Shown: positions 40,401 to 54,440 of the stretch, one piece after another | How the letters are laid out: the number at the start of each line of letters is the position of its first letter | Position numbering within the stretch: the first letter of the stretch is position 1 | Assembly (NCBI RefSeq): GCF_018139145.2 | Contig: NC_059479.1 | Location: 5,952,001 to 6,016,000, forward strand | Reading direction: 5' to 3' | DNA from: Gymnogyps californianus | Taxonomy: Eukaryota; Chordata; Aves; Accipitriformes; Cathartidae | Length of the DNA stretch: 64,000 bases | Notes under the pieces: model-generated | Seen by the model: the letters and a program-made list of their open reading frames with translations, nothing else | Databases searched by the model: none | Told to the model about the DNA's origin: nothing | Translations under genes and position numbers: made by a program

Positions 40401-41141
40401 AAAACAATTTTCTTTCATCCAACACAGGAAATACTGAAAGTACCAAAAAATGTTAAGAGGCCCCAAGACAGAAGGGGAAAAGGGCCTTGGAACTTGGAAA
40501 AAATTAATATAAACCATTTCAGACACTGTATCTGATCATACATGTAAGTCTAGTCATTCTGAGTCTCATTTGGAAAGCACTGTTTTCTTCTGAAGGGTTC
40601 AGATTAAAGCTGCAGAGCGTTTGCAAACCCTATTCTGTAGCAAGCAAAGTCAGAAGTCTAGCAAGAACCTAATTAAGGTCAATGAAGAAATTAACAAATG
40701 AAAACTAGAGAATAAAAGGAACACATAAAAGAAAAGGGGAACAAGAGTCACGGTGGTCAGTGTTGTCGTTTGGTTTGGTTTTTTTTAATTGTCTTTTGCA
40801 TTTTCTGTATGATGAGTCACCCAGCCTACAGTTACAGCACCACAAAAATGCATGCATCTCTATATGTATCATACATCATGCAATTTTGGGTTCACGTTTC
40901 CCCATCAGAAGCTGAAAGTAGATGTTATACAGAGAAGCCCTGAAAACAAATTAGCTGACTTCCTGCAAGAGAAACCTCAGGGTCAATTTGAGGGAAATCC
41001 TGAAGAATCCTTTAGGGTGCACGCACTTGCTCTGTGGGCCAGATTGGCACTTTTTGCATTATCCAATTCTATCTCAGCTATCACACCTGTTCTTGTAGCA
41101 TTAATGTCAGATAAAATAGATGACTCTGATTCCTTTCTTGC

Positions 41142-41146
41142 GGTGG
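41142..41146. repeat. Left target-site duplication of LTR copy 2
   Basis: GGTGG immediately left of the LTR matches GGTGG at 41738-41742 exactly. A 5-bp duplication is diagnostic of integrase-mediated insertion of this ERV type. Confidence 0.85.
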
Positions 41147-41737
41147 TGTCGTGGTTTAACCCCAGCCAGCAACTAAGCACCACACAGCCGCTTCCCCCTC
41201 CCTGCTCCCAGTGGGATGGGGAGGTGGAAAAAAAAAAAAAAGTAAAATTCATGGGTTGAGATAAGAACAGTTTAATAACTAAAGTAAAATAAAATACACT
41301 ACTAACTAATAATAACAATATAATAATAATTGTAATGAAAAGGAATATAAAAAAAAAAATAGAAATAACACCCAAGAAAAGACAAGTGATGCACAATGCA
41401 ATTGCTCACCACCCGCTGACCAATGCCCGAGCAGTGATCCACCCCTCCCAGCCAACTCTACCCTGTTTATATACTGGGCATGACGTTCCATGGTATGGAA
41501 TATCCCTTTGGCTAGTTCGGGTCAGCTGCCCCGGCTGTGCTCCCTCCTACCTTCTTGCACACCTGCTTGCTGGCAGAGCACGGGAAACTGGAAAATCCTT
41601 GACTTAAGATAAGCGCTACTTAGCAACAACTAAAACATCAGCGTGTTATCAACATCATTCTCACACTAAATCCAAAACACAGCACTGTACCAGCCACTAA
41701 GAAGAAAATTAGCCCTATCCCAGCTGAAACCAGGACA
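41147..41737 (-). mobile_element. Solo LTR of an ERVL-like endogenous retrovirus (copy 2, 591 bp)
   Basis: On the plus strand it begins TGTCGTGGTTTAACCCCAGC and ends GCTGAAACCAGGACA; the element therefore lies on the minus strand. Perfect 5-bp duplications (GGTGG) flank it. Reading the minus strand, a TATATAAA box is at 41473-41466 and an ATTAAA signal at 41276-41271. It is collinear with copy 3 along its whole length, including the TATA region and the block GTGGTGAGCAATTGCATTG, with scattered substitutions and length changes in A/T runs. No internal retroviral genes are present. It is likely the product of LTR-LTR recombination. Short open frames inside it on both strands are not genes. Confidence 0.94.
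41466..41473 (-). promoter_or_regulatory. TATA box of LTR copy 2
   Basis: TATATAAA on the minus strand in the U3 region, in the same place as in copy 3. It marks the former start of proviral transcription, with U3 upstream and the ATTAAA signal about 200 bases downstream. Confidence 0.6.
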
Positions 41738-41742
41738 GGTGG
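41738..41742. repeat. Right target-site duplication of LTR copy 2
   Basis: GGTGG, identical to 41142-41146. Confidence 0.85.
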
Positions 41743-43802
41743 TTTCAGCATCCTTCCTAAAAGGACACCAAGACATCACCTATTATGCAGGCAGAAAGGA
41801 TTGGTAGACTGCCTGAACTTACATTCTGCACTGGGAGGCAGCCTATGCTTTGTGTGCGGACAGATCATCCTGGAAACTGGGACATCTGCAGAGAAACCTA
41901 GTCAGGAACAGGCAACCTAACTTTATGGTTCAGGTTTCCCTCATACTCAGTATATTTTAATGTAGTCAAGGAGGGATCATCTCTAAAAGATTAACTGGCC
42001 TTTGTACAAGAGTTTGGGTATGAAAGCTGGACCACTGTGGAAAAAAATCAGTTCTGATGGCTACTTTGGAATCAATCAACTGGATGGGGAGGAATGGTAG
42101 TATGACATAAAGTAATACAGGTCACCAGTACATCATAAGTTATTACCTCTCCTTATGTAGGTGCTGGAAGGTTGATAATGCTGAATGTGAGACTCTGCAA
42201 GTATGTGTAGAGGGATTTTAGAAAAAAAAAAAATCCTTGCAGCTGTCTCTTAATTTTCTAGTGATGCTGGAATTTGTTTCCCATTTTCAGATCCCTATGT
42301 TTTGATTTTTTTCCTAATGTTTTCATGGGTTATGCCCTTTAAATATCACAAAAATTGTTCACAAAAGACTAATTATAACCACTTCATACTACTTCAGTGC
42401 TCAAATATGTTGTAAAAGACTTCCTGTGAAAGTGGCACCTTTCCAGCTATAGGTGTTTACACCCTAAAAATAACACATTTGAACCATATGCTCTGATAAA
42501 AAGAACAATTTCTTTTCAGTCATCATTGCATAATTAGGAAAACACCCAAAAGGAAAGCTGAAGCAAAAGTTAGAACTGTGTCTAAACCCTACCTGAAAAG
42601 TCTTGATGTGATGCAAACCTTTGTGTGTGTAACTGAGAGCCCTACTCTGACATCTCCTCTGATGGCTTGGTACTGGAAGTATGGCTGGACCCGTCTACTT
42701 CTGGTTTACTGCACGTGCCATTCAGACAAGCTGTTTGTGAAGTTCACATCTCAGAGTTGAGTATATGAAACTGGAATTCTGGAAACATCATAAAGCTGGC
42801 ATTAATGAAAAATGAAAATAACATAGTAATGATGAGTAGGTGAACTTCATGGCAAAAATACCCACTGCCAGTCTAGACCTTGGTCTTGGTGTTAGTGACA
42901 GGTTTAGCTGTTGAATTTCTGATGTGGGAACAAGTTGCAGGAGAATTCTGAAATATGTTATTGAATAGCAAATGTTCCTTTGTGTTGCTTAGTTTTGCGA
43001 GTATATTCCAGCAGCTACAGAGTAGTCAGCTATCTAATAAAATTAAAAATATGATCAGTACATAAGTAGACAGCTAAAGGATAAAACAGTTCCATATTTG
43101 TTATAAACTAAAAAACGCAAGCTAAATCTTCATGTTAGCCCTATCTACAGAAAGGAAGATTCTGAAAGCAGGGAACCTCAGCAGTCACCCAGAGACAGGT
43201 TGGGAGTCAGACTGATCAATAAAATAACCATTTGGGTATTATTTCTCCATAGCTCACACATGACATATTGAAGAAAGCTCTGCCTTGACAGACGGTCTGT
43301 AATCTTGTCTCTCATAAAGCTGATAGGGCCATGCCTCAACCTTTAAGTGGAAGAAACACTACATTACTCTTTTCTACCACTTAAAAAAAAAAAAATTTTT
43401 TAAAATCTCCTTCTCTCACATCTCCATGCATAGGACGTATAGTTACCTGTCCTACAATCATATAGGCTTTATGAGCACAGGTAGTTACATTCTTATTCTA
43501 GATTCTGAATTATATATAGGTTCTTTCAAGCTAATCATGACATAAAATATGGCAGTTTTCTTTCCAACAATAACAATAATTCCAAAAAACTAACAGCTTC
43601 ATTACAGGATTCTATGAAGTTGCAGATTTCGAACCAAACTTTTTTAAAAGCACAACAAGAGTAGAGTTTTCTGCAAATAGGTCTAATTACAATTGCTGTT
43701 CAATTCTTGTGAAATTATCCAACACTTTACTATCAATTTATCTGTTTCTAAATTTGACAGAAAGTGACATTATTGTCTCTCCCAAGGTGGTAGAAAATAT
43801 TC

Positions 43803-43820
43803 AAGGTCTTGCAAGACCTT
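43803..43820. repeat. Perfect 18-bp palindrome
   Basis: AAGGTCTTGCAAGACCTT equals its own reverse complement. It lies in unremarkable AT-rich DNA with no loop, so it could bind a symmetric dimer or be a chance occurrence. Confidence 0.9.
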
Positions 43821-44689
43821 TTTCCAGTGGAGAAAAAAATCAATTAAATAGAATCTGAGTATACATTAAGTATAACTTGATTTAAATTCAGATATAAGCT
43901 GTATCTCAATCATGAGAGGACTACAAGTGATAGCATTTGAAACAACCTTATAGAACATAATAGTTTTCAAGCACTGACTCTGCTTCAGGTATTCAAGCAC
44001 TCTGTTAGGAACAAATTTCCTTGCACCACTCAGAACATTACATAAGAAAAGTGACAGCAGCACTTTGCATATCTTCTAGAAACACACCATTTATTTACAG
44101 ACTTAAGAGAGCCTGGAACATTCATCTAGGCAGCTTGTTATGCAATTTATATGGTACAATTCGCTTCTAAAATAAAAGAAGAGTACAGACTGCCTTCTAT
44201 GTCTTTATGTAATATGCCATGTAGGAACTATAGGCATTACACAGATTTGGGGTTGGAATCTATACTGATTTCCAATATAGTAAGCATAGTCATTAAATTC
44301 CAAGCCTGTATGTTTTTTTTTAATTTTCTTTCCTTCAGAAACACCCTCAAAAAAACCCAGAAAACACAGCTCTATTTTAAATATTGTTTTTGCTAAATTT
44401 TATCCTCCTACAGCTTAATATTACAGGCACAAAGAATACATGAACGGGAGTAATAAACTTTAAAAGGTAAAGTCAGTGGAAATTTGCAGGTGCAGATTTC
44501 TCATTCTCAGATAGAGTGAATGTAATTGTTCCTTTTCATGAATTACAAGTGGAACACAGATTAGGTTTGCTATAAATCTTGGTGAACTCATTTATATGGT
44601 TATATTATTGTATATCAGAGTGATAATTCATGTGACAATGGTAGAAATCACATGAACATTCAGCACCAACTTATTTTTGCCAAACTTTC

Positions 44690-45060
44690 TTTATTTAGCT
44701 ATAACATCAATTTGCATATTTCAATTTAGTCAGCATAATTTTTGAACTGCTAAGCTAATGATAAATGAGGCTGTTTATTGCCACACAAGGAGATTATCGC
44801 ACAACTGTTGGTCCAATGACTGCCCTTATAATAACAAAGACAAGTCTTTATGAGTTAGTATTGCTCACTCTGTGTTAGCTTTGCAGTATTCCTGCTGCTT
44901 GATAACAAAGAAAATACAAACTGCCTTGCAAAGCAGACAGACTTTCCTACTGTGCATTTCTGACGTAAAGGTTTTGCTTTACAAACTGATTTGAACATTA
45001 TCACCCACTTTTAAATATAAAATGGTCAAATAAGCAAAAAGACTAGTAAGCACATAACTC
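44690..45060. other. Possible conserved noncoding element with paired SOX-like sites
   Basis: The same 10-mer ATAACAAAGA occurs at 44831-44840 and 44902-44911, 71 bases apart in the same orientation. AACAAAG is the SOX/HMG-box consensus. The surrounding block is non-repetitive and has CCAATGA and TTTGCATA words. It has no coding frame. Enhancer function is inferred from motifs only. Confidence 0.25.
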
Positions 45061-48000
45061 TGTCAATAGCACATACATCTTTTCACACAAAAAAGAAGTT
45101 GAAGTTAATCCTTTTCTAGTGCTTCAGACACAGTGATAGATATTTTGCCATTTAACTCTGAGTCATTTCTGGAAGTGATCCCATGTTTTAACCAATATAT
45201 CCCTTGTTGCTCTATGCAATTTGTTCAGTATATTTACTGACTAAAAGAAAAACATTAGGCCATTAGGCACTGTCATTAAAATACAAAGCTACTGGAATCA
45301 TGGACATCATACAGAAGAGAAGAAAAACAACCTATCACCCCAGCCATCACATTGACTGCAATAAAAGCCAGCCTTTGGCATTTACTCATCTTAGCAAGAC
45401 ATTGTTATTGAGTAGGTTCACACATTACATTTCATGCAAAATACCATGTGCAGCAACAACATACGGCTTGGCTGAATTTTGGCTAGTGACACAGCCGGGA
45501 AACATTACCTAGATGCTGGAATTGGAACAGATTTGGGTTACTATCTAAGAAGTTACTGTACTATTTCAACTGTTCTGCATATTTTTGAATAACCTGAACT
45601 GAATGGGCAGAATGAGTTTTTAAGGCCAGAGACATCCCTGAAGTATAAAGGGTTATTGGGCTTCTATGACAGCAGCAGCGGTGAGCAGGACAAGCTCACA
45701 CAATGTGGGAAAGGAGCGTGTGAGGCGCGTGGATAAAAATCACAGGAAAAAGCCTTCGCATTGATCTATCAGGTTTCTTGAAGAAATCGGTAGGGTCAGG
45801 AATGGAAAGAAAAGCAGTGAGGAAGGGTAACATATAAAACTTTACAGAGAGTCAAGTACAGCAAGTTGCTTTAAGTGACAGTAAACAGGGGCTCAAGTGC
45901 ATTCACTCGAATGACACTGAGTTTATGTGACGCATCCTTTTTAATAACCAGACTTTGTCAAGTATTACATGGTAAAGTGGCAGAGGATTTTCTCTAAGAT
46001 AAAGTTTTCCTTCTTAATACGTATATGATTTCCTTTGAAAGGGTTTCTCAGATTCTAAACACGTCCTTACTTAGGACTTTGGGTTTTACTACTGTTCTAT
46101 TACCTCTCCCCTTGAATAGGTTAAGGCCTGTTCCTGCTTTCCTTGGAAATTATTACTGCACAGTAGTGGATGCAATTAAAAGAAAAAAGAGAAAAAAAGT
46201 TAAAAAACCCCAACAAAATAAACCCCCAAACTCCCCAAACCAAGCAGTAATACCATTCAAATTTTAAAACTGAATGACTCATGGACAGAGTAAAGATAAA
46301 GACTTAATGCATCTTGAATACATCAGGAAAGCAATACAAGTTATTTCAGTATAGTTGGCACTTCCCAGAATACAACAGAAAGTTGTGGACCCTGGCTTTA
46401 CTTTTCTGTAATACATATATTTTGCATTTAATTTTTGTTTCTGCTCTGGAATATTTCAAAAACTTGAGAGATGCAAAAATATTGAGAATTCTTTCCCCAT
46501 TTCATAATGATGAAGTTGTAGAAGCAGAAGTAAATATGACTCCTCTAAAATACAAAAGTTCCAACTTTTTTCCAAATAAAAGCTAATGTTTAGCCTAAAT
46601 GTACTGTTAAATCTGTTCTTTAAGACAAATAAAAAGGATATTATTAACTGAAAACAATATCTGAATGATATTTTTTTCCCCTTTAGAATACTGATTTAAA
46701 ATAATCAGATAGTTTTATTATTTGTGGATCTCATTAAGGAAAGAAAAAGCAAGCCTTGGATTTGTAAGTGACATGCATATTGGAACAGGACCCTGGAATT
46801 TCTAGAAATTCAGTGCAGAAAGGGGGTCAGATAACAAATATTCATTACAGCAGGTGACCATTTTTTTTTCACTGCTGAGTCTTTGTGAGCATTAATTCAA
46901 GTTCCTAGAAGGCCAAGATACGATAGAGCGCATGAAATTCTGGTTATGATGATTCAGAGGCATTCTGATGACTTTGGAATAGTGTCATACGATGTACAAG
47001 CTATGGTCTATTTGTCACCTGCACAGATTAGGGGTGAAAAACGTAATGCCATTGAAGTCAATGGAAAAGTTCCACTGCCCTCAGTGGAAATAGGATTTAC
47101 TGGGAAAAATTCATAAACTATTTCAGACATGAGACGAAATTCAGAGTCTTCCTGGCGTTTTAGGTTTATATTAAAAACCACAACCATTAACATCTCTTCA
47201 AAGGAGTCTATGACTGAAATAGCAGCAGCAGCATTAGATTCAGTCACTACACAAACCAAAAGAGAAACTTCAGAAAGCTTTAATACATATAGTATCTACT
47301 TGAATAAACATTATTCCAAGTAACCCTCTTACCTGCTCAATTCTCATAAGTGTCATATGATCCTATTGGCATTTCCTGAATGGTGACAAAATCTGATACT
47401 GTAAATAACAACTGCTAGTCTTCAATTCAAATGCCAACCAGAGCTCAGGCAGAGGAATCAGAGTGAGCTGGTATGCAGAATCAGCACTATGGATCCCATT
47501 CTGGTTTTTGTATTTTCAAAGAGTTAGGATCCAGGGACCAAACCCACATTCACCTTTTTTAAAATCTCTCTATGTTCTCCATTTCCCCACTCCTTCTCTT
47601 TTTCTAAGTCTTCTTGACAAATAAATGTTGTTTCTGTTCAACACACAATAGTGTTTCTTGAATAGTGCCCAGGGTGTTGTCTTTGCACATCTCACTTTCC
47701 CAGACCTGTGGTGACACCATTGGCAATTTTAAAGTACAAAGAGATTTTGGCATGACGCAGCAGTACAGAAGTTGAATTCACAGTTAGTGATAATGAAAAA
47801 TAGGCACCTGCCATAGATGAATCATCCTGAACAAGGAAAACGTTATGAGACCAAGGAATTAAGCAACAAACAGAAATTGCAAATTACTTTATACCATCAC
47901 AAGAAGTTTAGGAAAAAGACTCCTTGCCTAACTCATAGCCCATAATCTAAAGCAGAAAAATTCCAAACAAGATGACTTTGCAAAGAGTCTGCCCGGAAGC

Positions 48001-48634
48001 AAAGTCCAAGTCATGAAAATTCAAACAAACCAGTAAGATTAAGCCAACAGCCTTCTTATCGAAAGCAATCCAAGCAAGCAGAGAGAGAGAGGTAAACTCA
48101 TGCATGTTAACCAACAAGTACCAAGCATTCAGGGTCCCTGCTTTGGACACTGAGTTCTGGACCTATCCCCCAGCTGGTTCACATGGCAGAGCACTTCACC
48201 TGTCTCATCTGGTGTGGAGCAATTTCCAGTAGCATTAGGACTGGACTGCTGTAGCAAACTACCTCAGACACAGAAGAATTTAGAGAACAATCACCAGGAC
48301 CTGATACTATCTCTTAAAGGACAAATTTATGTTAGCAATGCACAAAGCTTTCACATTTTACCCACTTGCAGCGCATGAAAAAACATCTGGCTGGAAACAT
48401 AGCTATAAATACATATATTCTGTCACTGAGGTACTTTCTGCTTCTCACTGAGTCAGAACTGCATAGAGTCCATAACAGCCTTGTTATAACATTTCAGAAC
48501 ATGCTTCATGCAGAAACACTTGGCTTTACAACACCACAGTTCTACTGCACCTGGAAAGGTTTCCTTGGAGCCTTGGGCCAGAGGGAACCATAAAGACCAC
48601 TGCAGCCAGCCTCATCTCTCCCCCACACCAGCAA

Positions 48635-48649
48635 CCCCCCCCCCCCCCC
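48635..48649. repeat. C15 homopolymer in a C-rich block
   Basis: Fifteen C bases follow CTCTCCCCCACACC. On the minus strand the block is G-rich. Length in an assembly is likely to be uncertain. Confidence 0.9.
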
Positions 48650-51600
48650 ATGCTCCACTTCCCTTGCACACCTGAGATACCTGAAATAGTTCCAGCTGTG
48701 GCTGGGTTGAATAGCAGCAATTTCCTGGGAGTGAGTCACTGTTTCACACACTGAGTATTTCTTAAAACAAACCAGCCTTTTCTTAAATCAAAATCTGCTG
48801 TTCCTCATCAAATAAAACAGTCCCTCAGTTACGGTAAAAAGCTATCAACTTTTCTCCTTAAATAAAAAGCAAAGGAAAAGTAAATCCATGTTCAATCACA
48901 GAAAGAAGAGAGGTGTAACTCATCCTGTTGTTCTATACTATATGTGTGCGTGCATACTGTAGGCTGATTTTAATATATTACTGCATTAAATAGGCAAATA
49001 CCTAGGGTCTGACCACGGGGTAAAAATGCTTTTATCTATCAAGGAGTGGATACATGGTTCCTTGATATACAAGTCATAGTATCCATGTACGGACAACGTG
49101 AGGTACTTTTCTGCAAAACCATATTTCTCACTCTTTTTATCTCCTCTTTCCATTTCTGCTATTTTTCAGTTGAAGAACTGTGATACTACTGTAAGTTTTC
49201 TTCTCCAAAATACTAGCTAGAGACGTCCATCTCTTTCTCTGGGCAGCTTTGGGAGCTTGACCTCCTTACACCTTCACCTTTGTGAGAGAAATCCCTACCT
49301 CCACCTTCGACCTGACTCTTCCAAAGTCTACGGTGCAGATAAAGGAGCAGGCAGTTGAGCATTGGCCTCCCAATTAATTTTTAGCACTCTAACCATCAGA
49401 ATATCTTTTATTTGAAGAAAGTTTAGTAAGTTCATACCTTCCCTTACAGGAACACAATTTGTTCTAAGAAAAAAAGAAAAGAAAAAAAAATCCAAGACTA
49501 ATATGAGTGTCGATTACTATTGATCTGTAAAGATGCTAAAGATTCTAATGAGCTTCTAGCAGTAGCTTTACTTCATTTACCTCTTAAAGTCTCCTCTTCC
49601 TAGCTGAGACGGCAGCAACAATATAAGATCTTACATATGCTACATCTTCCCAGCTCTTACCAGTTGTATCATTTAAGCTAGGTATAAGAAAACCTACATG
49701 AAAATGGGGTTTAAAATTCTACCTGTCCTCTGCATCAGGTTTGTCCAAATGTTACCAGTGACAAGAACAGCTGGAACTTTCTGGGATGTCTGATATTCAG
49801 ATCGTTATGATATTGTATGAAGCGCTCCTTTGGATAATCTTAACCATAAGAGTAGAAATTGATCTAAGAGCTAAAATACATGCATTTTCGATGTTGGTGA
49901 AAAAAAGACTGGGACAACCTACTTGTAGCACTGAACAGATTGGATTAATAAATATTCAACTCAGCACCTGAATTCAGTTCAGGTACTAGCAGAATACAAG
50001 CTACTATAACTTGGGGAAACTAGTCTAAATAGACATTTAATAATAAGAAAGGTGGAAAATTCTCAGAAAAATAAAAAGTTAAAGCAACATTATTTTCATA
50101 TTCATTTTAGTTTCAAAACTACTTAATTTTCAGGTTCCAATTCAACTGGGCTTTTAGATATAGTTACCAGCCCACTTAAAAAATAACTGTTGTCTTTTCA
50201 CTACATCAACTAATATACTTTAACAGAATCAACAGATACGACAGAAAATACTGCATGATCTAATTTTGATTTTACTAGTTTCCTTATTTAGTATAAACAC
50301 TAAATACAGCCATGTTTTTAAAATGTAACTTGGAGTGGAGTTTTTAGCTCTGAGCAGTAGTATTTGTTTTTCTCAATGTATTAAAGTGACTTGGAACAAA
50401 TATATACCTCTACCTTCATGCAAAAACCCATATGATTATTTAATGTAATTATAAAGAGAACACACTGAGAACCACATGACTTAGACAATGGTTTTAAAAA
50501 ATCATTTTGTTCCATCATTTGCAAATAGTTTTCCATGATTCATCACATAACTTGTTATTCAAGCCTTTTCCAGAGGAACTATCAGATTCATAAATTATTT
50601 AATAGTAACTCTATGTTGAACATGTTTCACCCCACTTCATACTATGGATATAATCATATTTTTGTCTAGAAATAATAATTCAACCCTTCTTTGACAATTA
50701 GAGTGAATCACACTGAGTTTTTTAATCAACTAAAAGATGGGTAAAGCTAGAAAGAGAACTAAAACTACATCCAGAACCTATAAAAACAGAAAATCACAGT
50801 AATACCTCTGTTCTTTTTGTTTAACTTTGAGCTGTATATATCAATCATGTATTCAAAACAAAAAATGAGGAAAATTTTAAAACCCAAGGTTAATATGTAA
50901 GCCCAAGCAACTGCATCATTCTTTTAACTATTTACCAGAATTGTCTTGAATCAGGCTACATTTAAAGCTTAGATGTGAAGGAAAAAGTACTATTCCTAGG
51001 GGGCACATGGAACCCAATAACTTTCTTCTTCATGCTTAATAATCTTGTATGTGAGGGACCAATCTAATTTGTGGAAAGGAATTGTACCTTAGGGATATGT
51101 TATTTCAACCCAAACTGAATATATTATTCATTCTAAAAAGTAGCAATAAAGATTATATAAGATGTAATTCATTATTTTTCTAAATGTTCCATGATTCCAC
51201 TGGGAGGTGAGACTTAAATAGCTTACAGGAAGCCTACCTTAATTAGGTTGCTTTTCAAATCAAATATAATATAATTTTAACATAAAAATGTCACTCAAGG
51301 GAAGTATTCCATTTATAAGGATGATTAATGAATTTAAAGAGGAAAAAAGATAGATCCATGGGTAATATAACATGTGAAGGAATCTGAGAGAGGGAATGAT
51401 GCACACGTAAATGGATGTGTACAAATATGCAACTAGCTATGAGCTATATACAGATATCTGTCTCATATTCATGCATGCCTGCACACACTCACAGAGAAAG
51501 GCAATTTGTTACCAGAGCAACCACGGTCAGTTGGTTTTTTGTCCTCCATCAGAATTGGTTTGCATTTTTGTTAACTCATTTTAGCTACTAGAAGCTCAGA

Positions 51601-54089
51601 AGAATTTATTGTATAAACAGATTTATTTAAGCTTAGTACTTATGTTTACATTTGTAAGAATGTCTTTTCCAGCATTATGATGAACAAAGAAGAAAATTAA
51701 AATATTTTTCAGAGATTTACAAACAGTTCATTGTAAGACACTGAAGTTATATTTGAGGTACTTCGCCTCAGTGGTGCTATTAAAATATTGATGTGTATGC
51801 CATAGAAATAGTCATTGCCTTTTCTGTGTATAGAGAAATGTTTCAGTTTCTCAGATCCCTGAATGCAGTAATTTCCATAAATATTGACTTTTAATGAGGG
51901 TCGTGCTCAATGATTTAATTTGTGGACTGCAATTCCACTGCAATTTAAGAAGCAACAATAAAAGCTGAAATTTAGGAGCTTTAATTCTCAGTGTATCCCT
52001 TACACTGTCTAAAGACACTTAGTACTAAGTTTTATAAGCCTTCAAATAGCCTTTAAATGAAGTACTTGAATTCCACTATTACCATGCACTTGCAATACTC
52101 CAGGTACCCAGCCACAGTTGAATTTTCTGCAATTAGGCAGCAAAATTTGAAACTTCCAGCCTTACCTTTTCTGCATCCCCATTAACACAGTAGAAAACAT
52201 ACTCTAGGAAAATTAAGGCATTCAAGGATTTATACATCCTAGGTAACCATGGACCTTGGCTAGAAGATGCTGTATATAATCCACTCACAATTCCTTTTTC
52301 CTATCAGGCAAGCAGCTCATTGAAATGAAGAGGTATTTTGACCAAATAGTGAGGAAGGGAAGCAAAAGCTATGATTTTATCGCTTTTTTCCTATCTTTTT
52401 TTTTCTCCTGTGGAAAGGTGTAAAAGCTTGTGAGTCAAATCAAACACAGAATACAGTATTCTGTGATAGGACCACTCACATCTTCTATACAAGAAACAGG
52501 TCCATCCTGTAAGTCTGGTCTAGACTTAAAACAAAACAGACTAGTATATTTTATTAATTACAGTCTCTTCATCAGAGACACTTTTCGAGTAAATAAAAAT
52601 CATATTTCCTTCAGAGGCATGACATGTATGAAGTGGTTAGGGGCTGCAAACAGTATTTTTCCTCATAAATGGCAATGGGGATTTTGTAATACGATTTTGC
52701 ATACAACTCAGATATTTTAATATATAATGTTAAGAAGTACTTCACTAGATCTCTGAAAAAAATGTTATTAGTTTTTGGCTTGGTGAGAGACTAAAATTTT
52801 TAATCAATTCTGGGTCAATCTTTTTCTAGTTTGCTTAGAACAAACAACAGATGTTGTTTTGAGTCAAATGAAACTTTGTTTTGAGCTATATATTTCAACC
52901 TTAAAATCTGCTATTTAGTTTTAGGCAGCTTTCGAGATGAAATGTTATTTCAAAACTAAAGAAAAAAGTCTTTATGTATGTTTCTTTTCAAATTTTAAAA
53001 TGTCTTTCTGGAATTTAGTTGATTTTTTTTGTATGGATAATGTAATGTACTTGCTGAATAAAAAAACTGCTCACAACTTTGTGCCACTCTATATGGATCT
53101 GCAGACCCAAATCACCCCGGACGTTTCACCCAGCTGCAGATACCTCTCTGTTTCATCGCCCACAGAAGGTGACTGCTACTCACCCCCAATGAATGAAACA
53201 CATCGAACAGCAATCTTTCTATATTGTCAAAAAGATGAGGCTGTAGTAATAAGCAATTCTGAAACCTTGAGAGACTTACTTAGAAATAACCAGCGCTCTC
53301 TTGTTAATGAACAAAAAACAATTAATCAGTTCCACATAGCAATTTGTAAAGCAAATAGGTAGAGTGACGGATTGTCATGCACAAGCATCATGTACCCAAA
53401 TACTGATTACATGCTTTATAGTATAATGTTCTCTACGTGTATTACTATGCAGATTTAAAATAAATTACATTCTTTGTTATGATTAATATTTGATGTACTT
53501 AATGATATTTGACAGATGCCAATCTTTTTCTTTTTTTTAAATATTTTCTTCTTATATCGTATCTTCCCTGAGTCTATTTTTAGCCTTCTCTAAACTATTT
53601 GCTAAGCTGTCTTTTTCTCTATGGAAAGCATCAAAATGTTAAGGACTGTGGCATTTTGGACACATCCCAGTCATCCCACAGTAACAGCCCCTGACATCCT
53701 CCTCCAGCAGGACTTTCAGCACATGTGAAAGATCCTTTACTACAGATGAGAAGAGCTGGGAAAAAGAATAGCCTCTCAGAGCCCATCATGAGCACCTTTA
53801 CTATTTGGATCCACAGATACGCATATTCATCAATCAGCTCTTCCTCTTAGGCACTGATTGACTTTATGACCTGAGGAGGAAAAACAGCTTTTGATACCAA
53901 CATAGAAAGTTCTACAGCAATCATATGACATCTTGTGTTGATAATAGGAAACTAATTAGCTACTGGCTGAAGGAAATTAAAGGTATTACTCCTTTACACA
54001 CTGATGATGATGTCCTCTGAGCTAAGGTAAACACATCTCTCAAATGCAATCATGACTTTATTGTTAGTTATTCCACACATGGCCCCTTC

Positions 54090-54440
54090 AGCTCCATGTC
54101 TTCTCCTAGGAGAACTCTTCTTTGTCCCAGCTGCGCAGTTCCCGCCTGATGCCCTGGAGCCGACTCCTCCTCAATCTGGAATATTCTCATAGGTTTATAG
54201 GCCATCTTCTCCAGCTCAATGAACTGCCTCCCAGCCTGTCTGTCAGTGTCACAGCATGTGCATGATGCTTTGTGCAGGCGTGAGGTTATGACCCTTCGGC
54301 TGCAGGGTCACTGCAATATGAGTGCACATCACCTATGGAACTCAGAAGGTCCATAAGGGACAGGTCCGTTAGGGGGTAAGGGAAGGAGAGGGGTGGTGGG
54401 TAACAGTGGCCTCCTTCTCCCCAGCGGACAACAAAAACAT
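54090..54440. other. GC-richer patch of unknown origin
   Basis: Composition rises relative to the flanks over about 350 bases. The minus strand has a short stop-free stretch (about 50 codons, roughly 54085-54240) containing FIELEKMAYKPMRIFQIEEE, acidic and helix-like. The frame is short and flanked by stops, and I do not recognise a family. It could be a decayed retrocopy, a transposon remnant or chance. Confidence 0.25.

Larger units (their letters stand above)
34567..41146. other. AT-rich noncoding DNA, no gene recognised
   Basis: No open frame carries a recognised domain; the minus-strand frames of about 120 codons at 37096-37471 and the 154-codon one at 37915-38379 have no motif I can name. 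Simple repeats include the T runs at 35578 and 37415 and the 20-bp tandem repeat at 36621, listed separately. Confidence 0.6.

Noticed and set aside
40852..41607. Overlapping open frames on both strands
   Set aside because: They run across the edge of, or lie inside, solo LTR copy 2 and include translated A/T runs (poly-Lys, poly-Phe).
52937..53362. A 141-codon plus-strand open frame
   Set aside because: The first third is AT-driven Phe/Lys-rich sequence. The remainder has no known motif, so chance is the simplest explanation.
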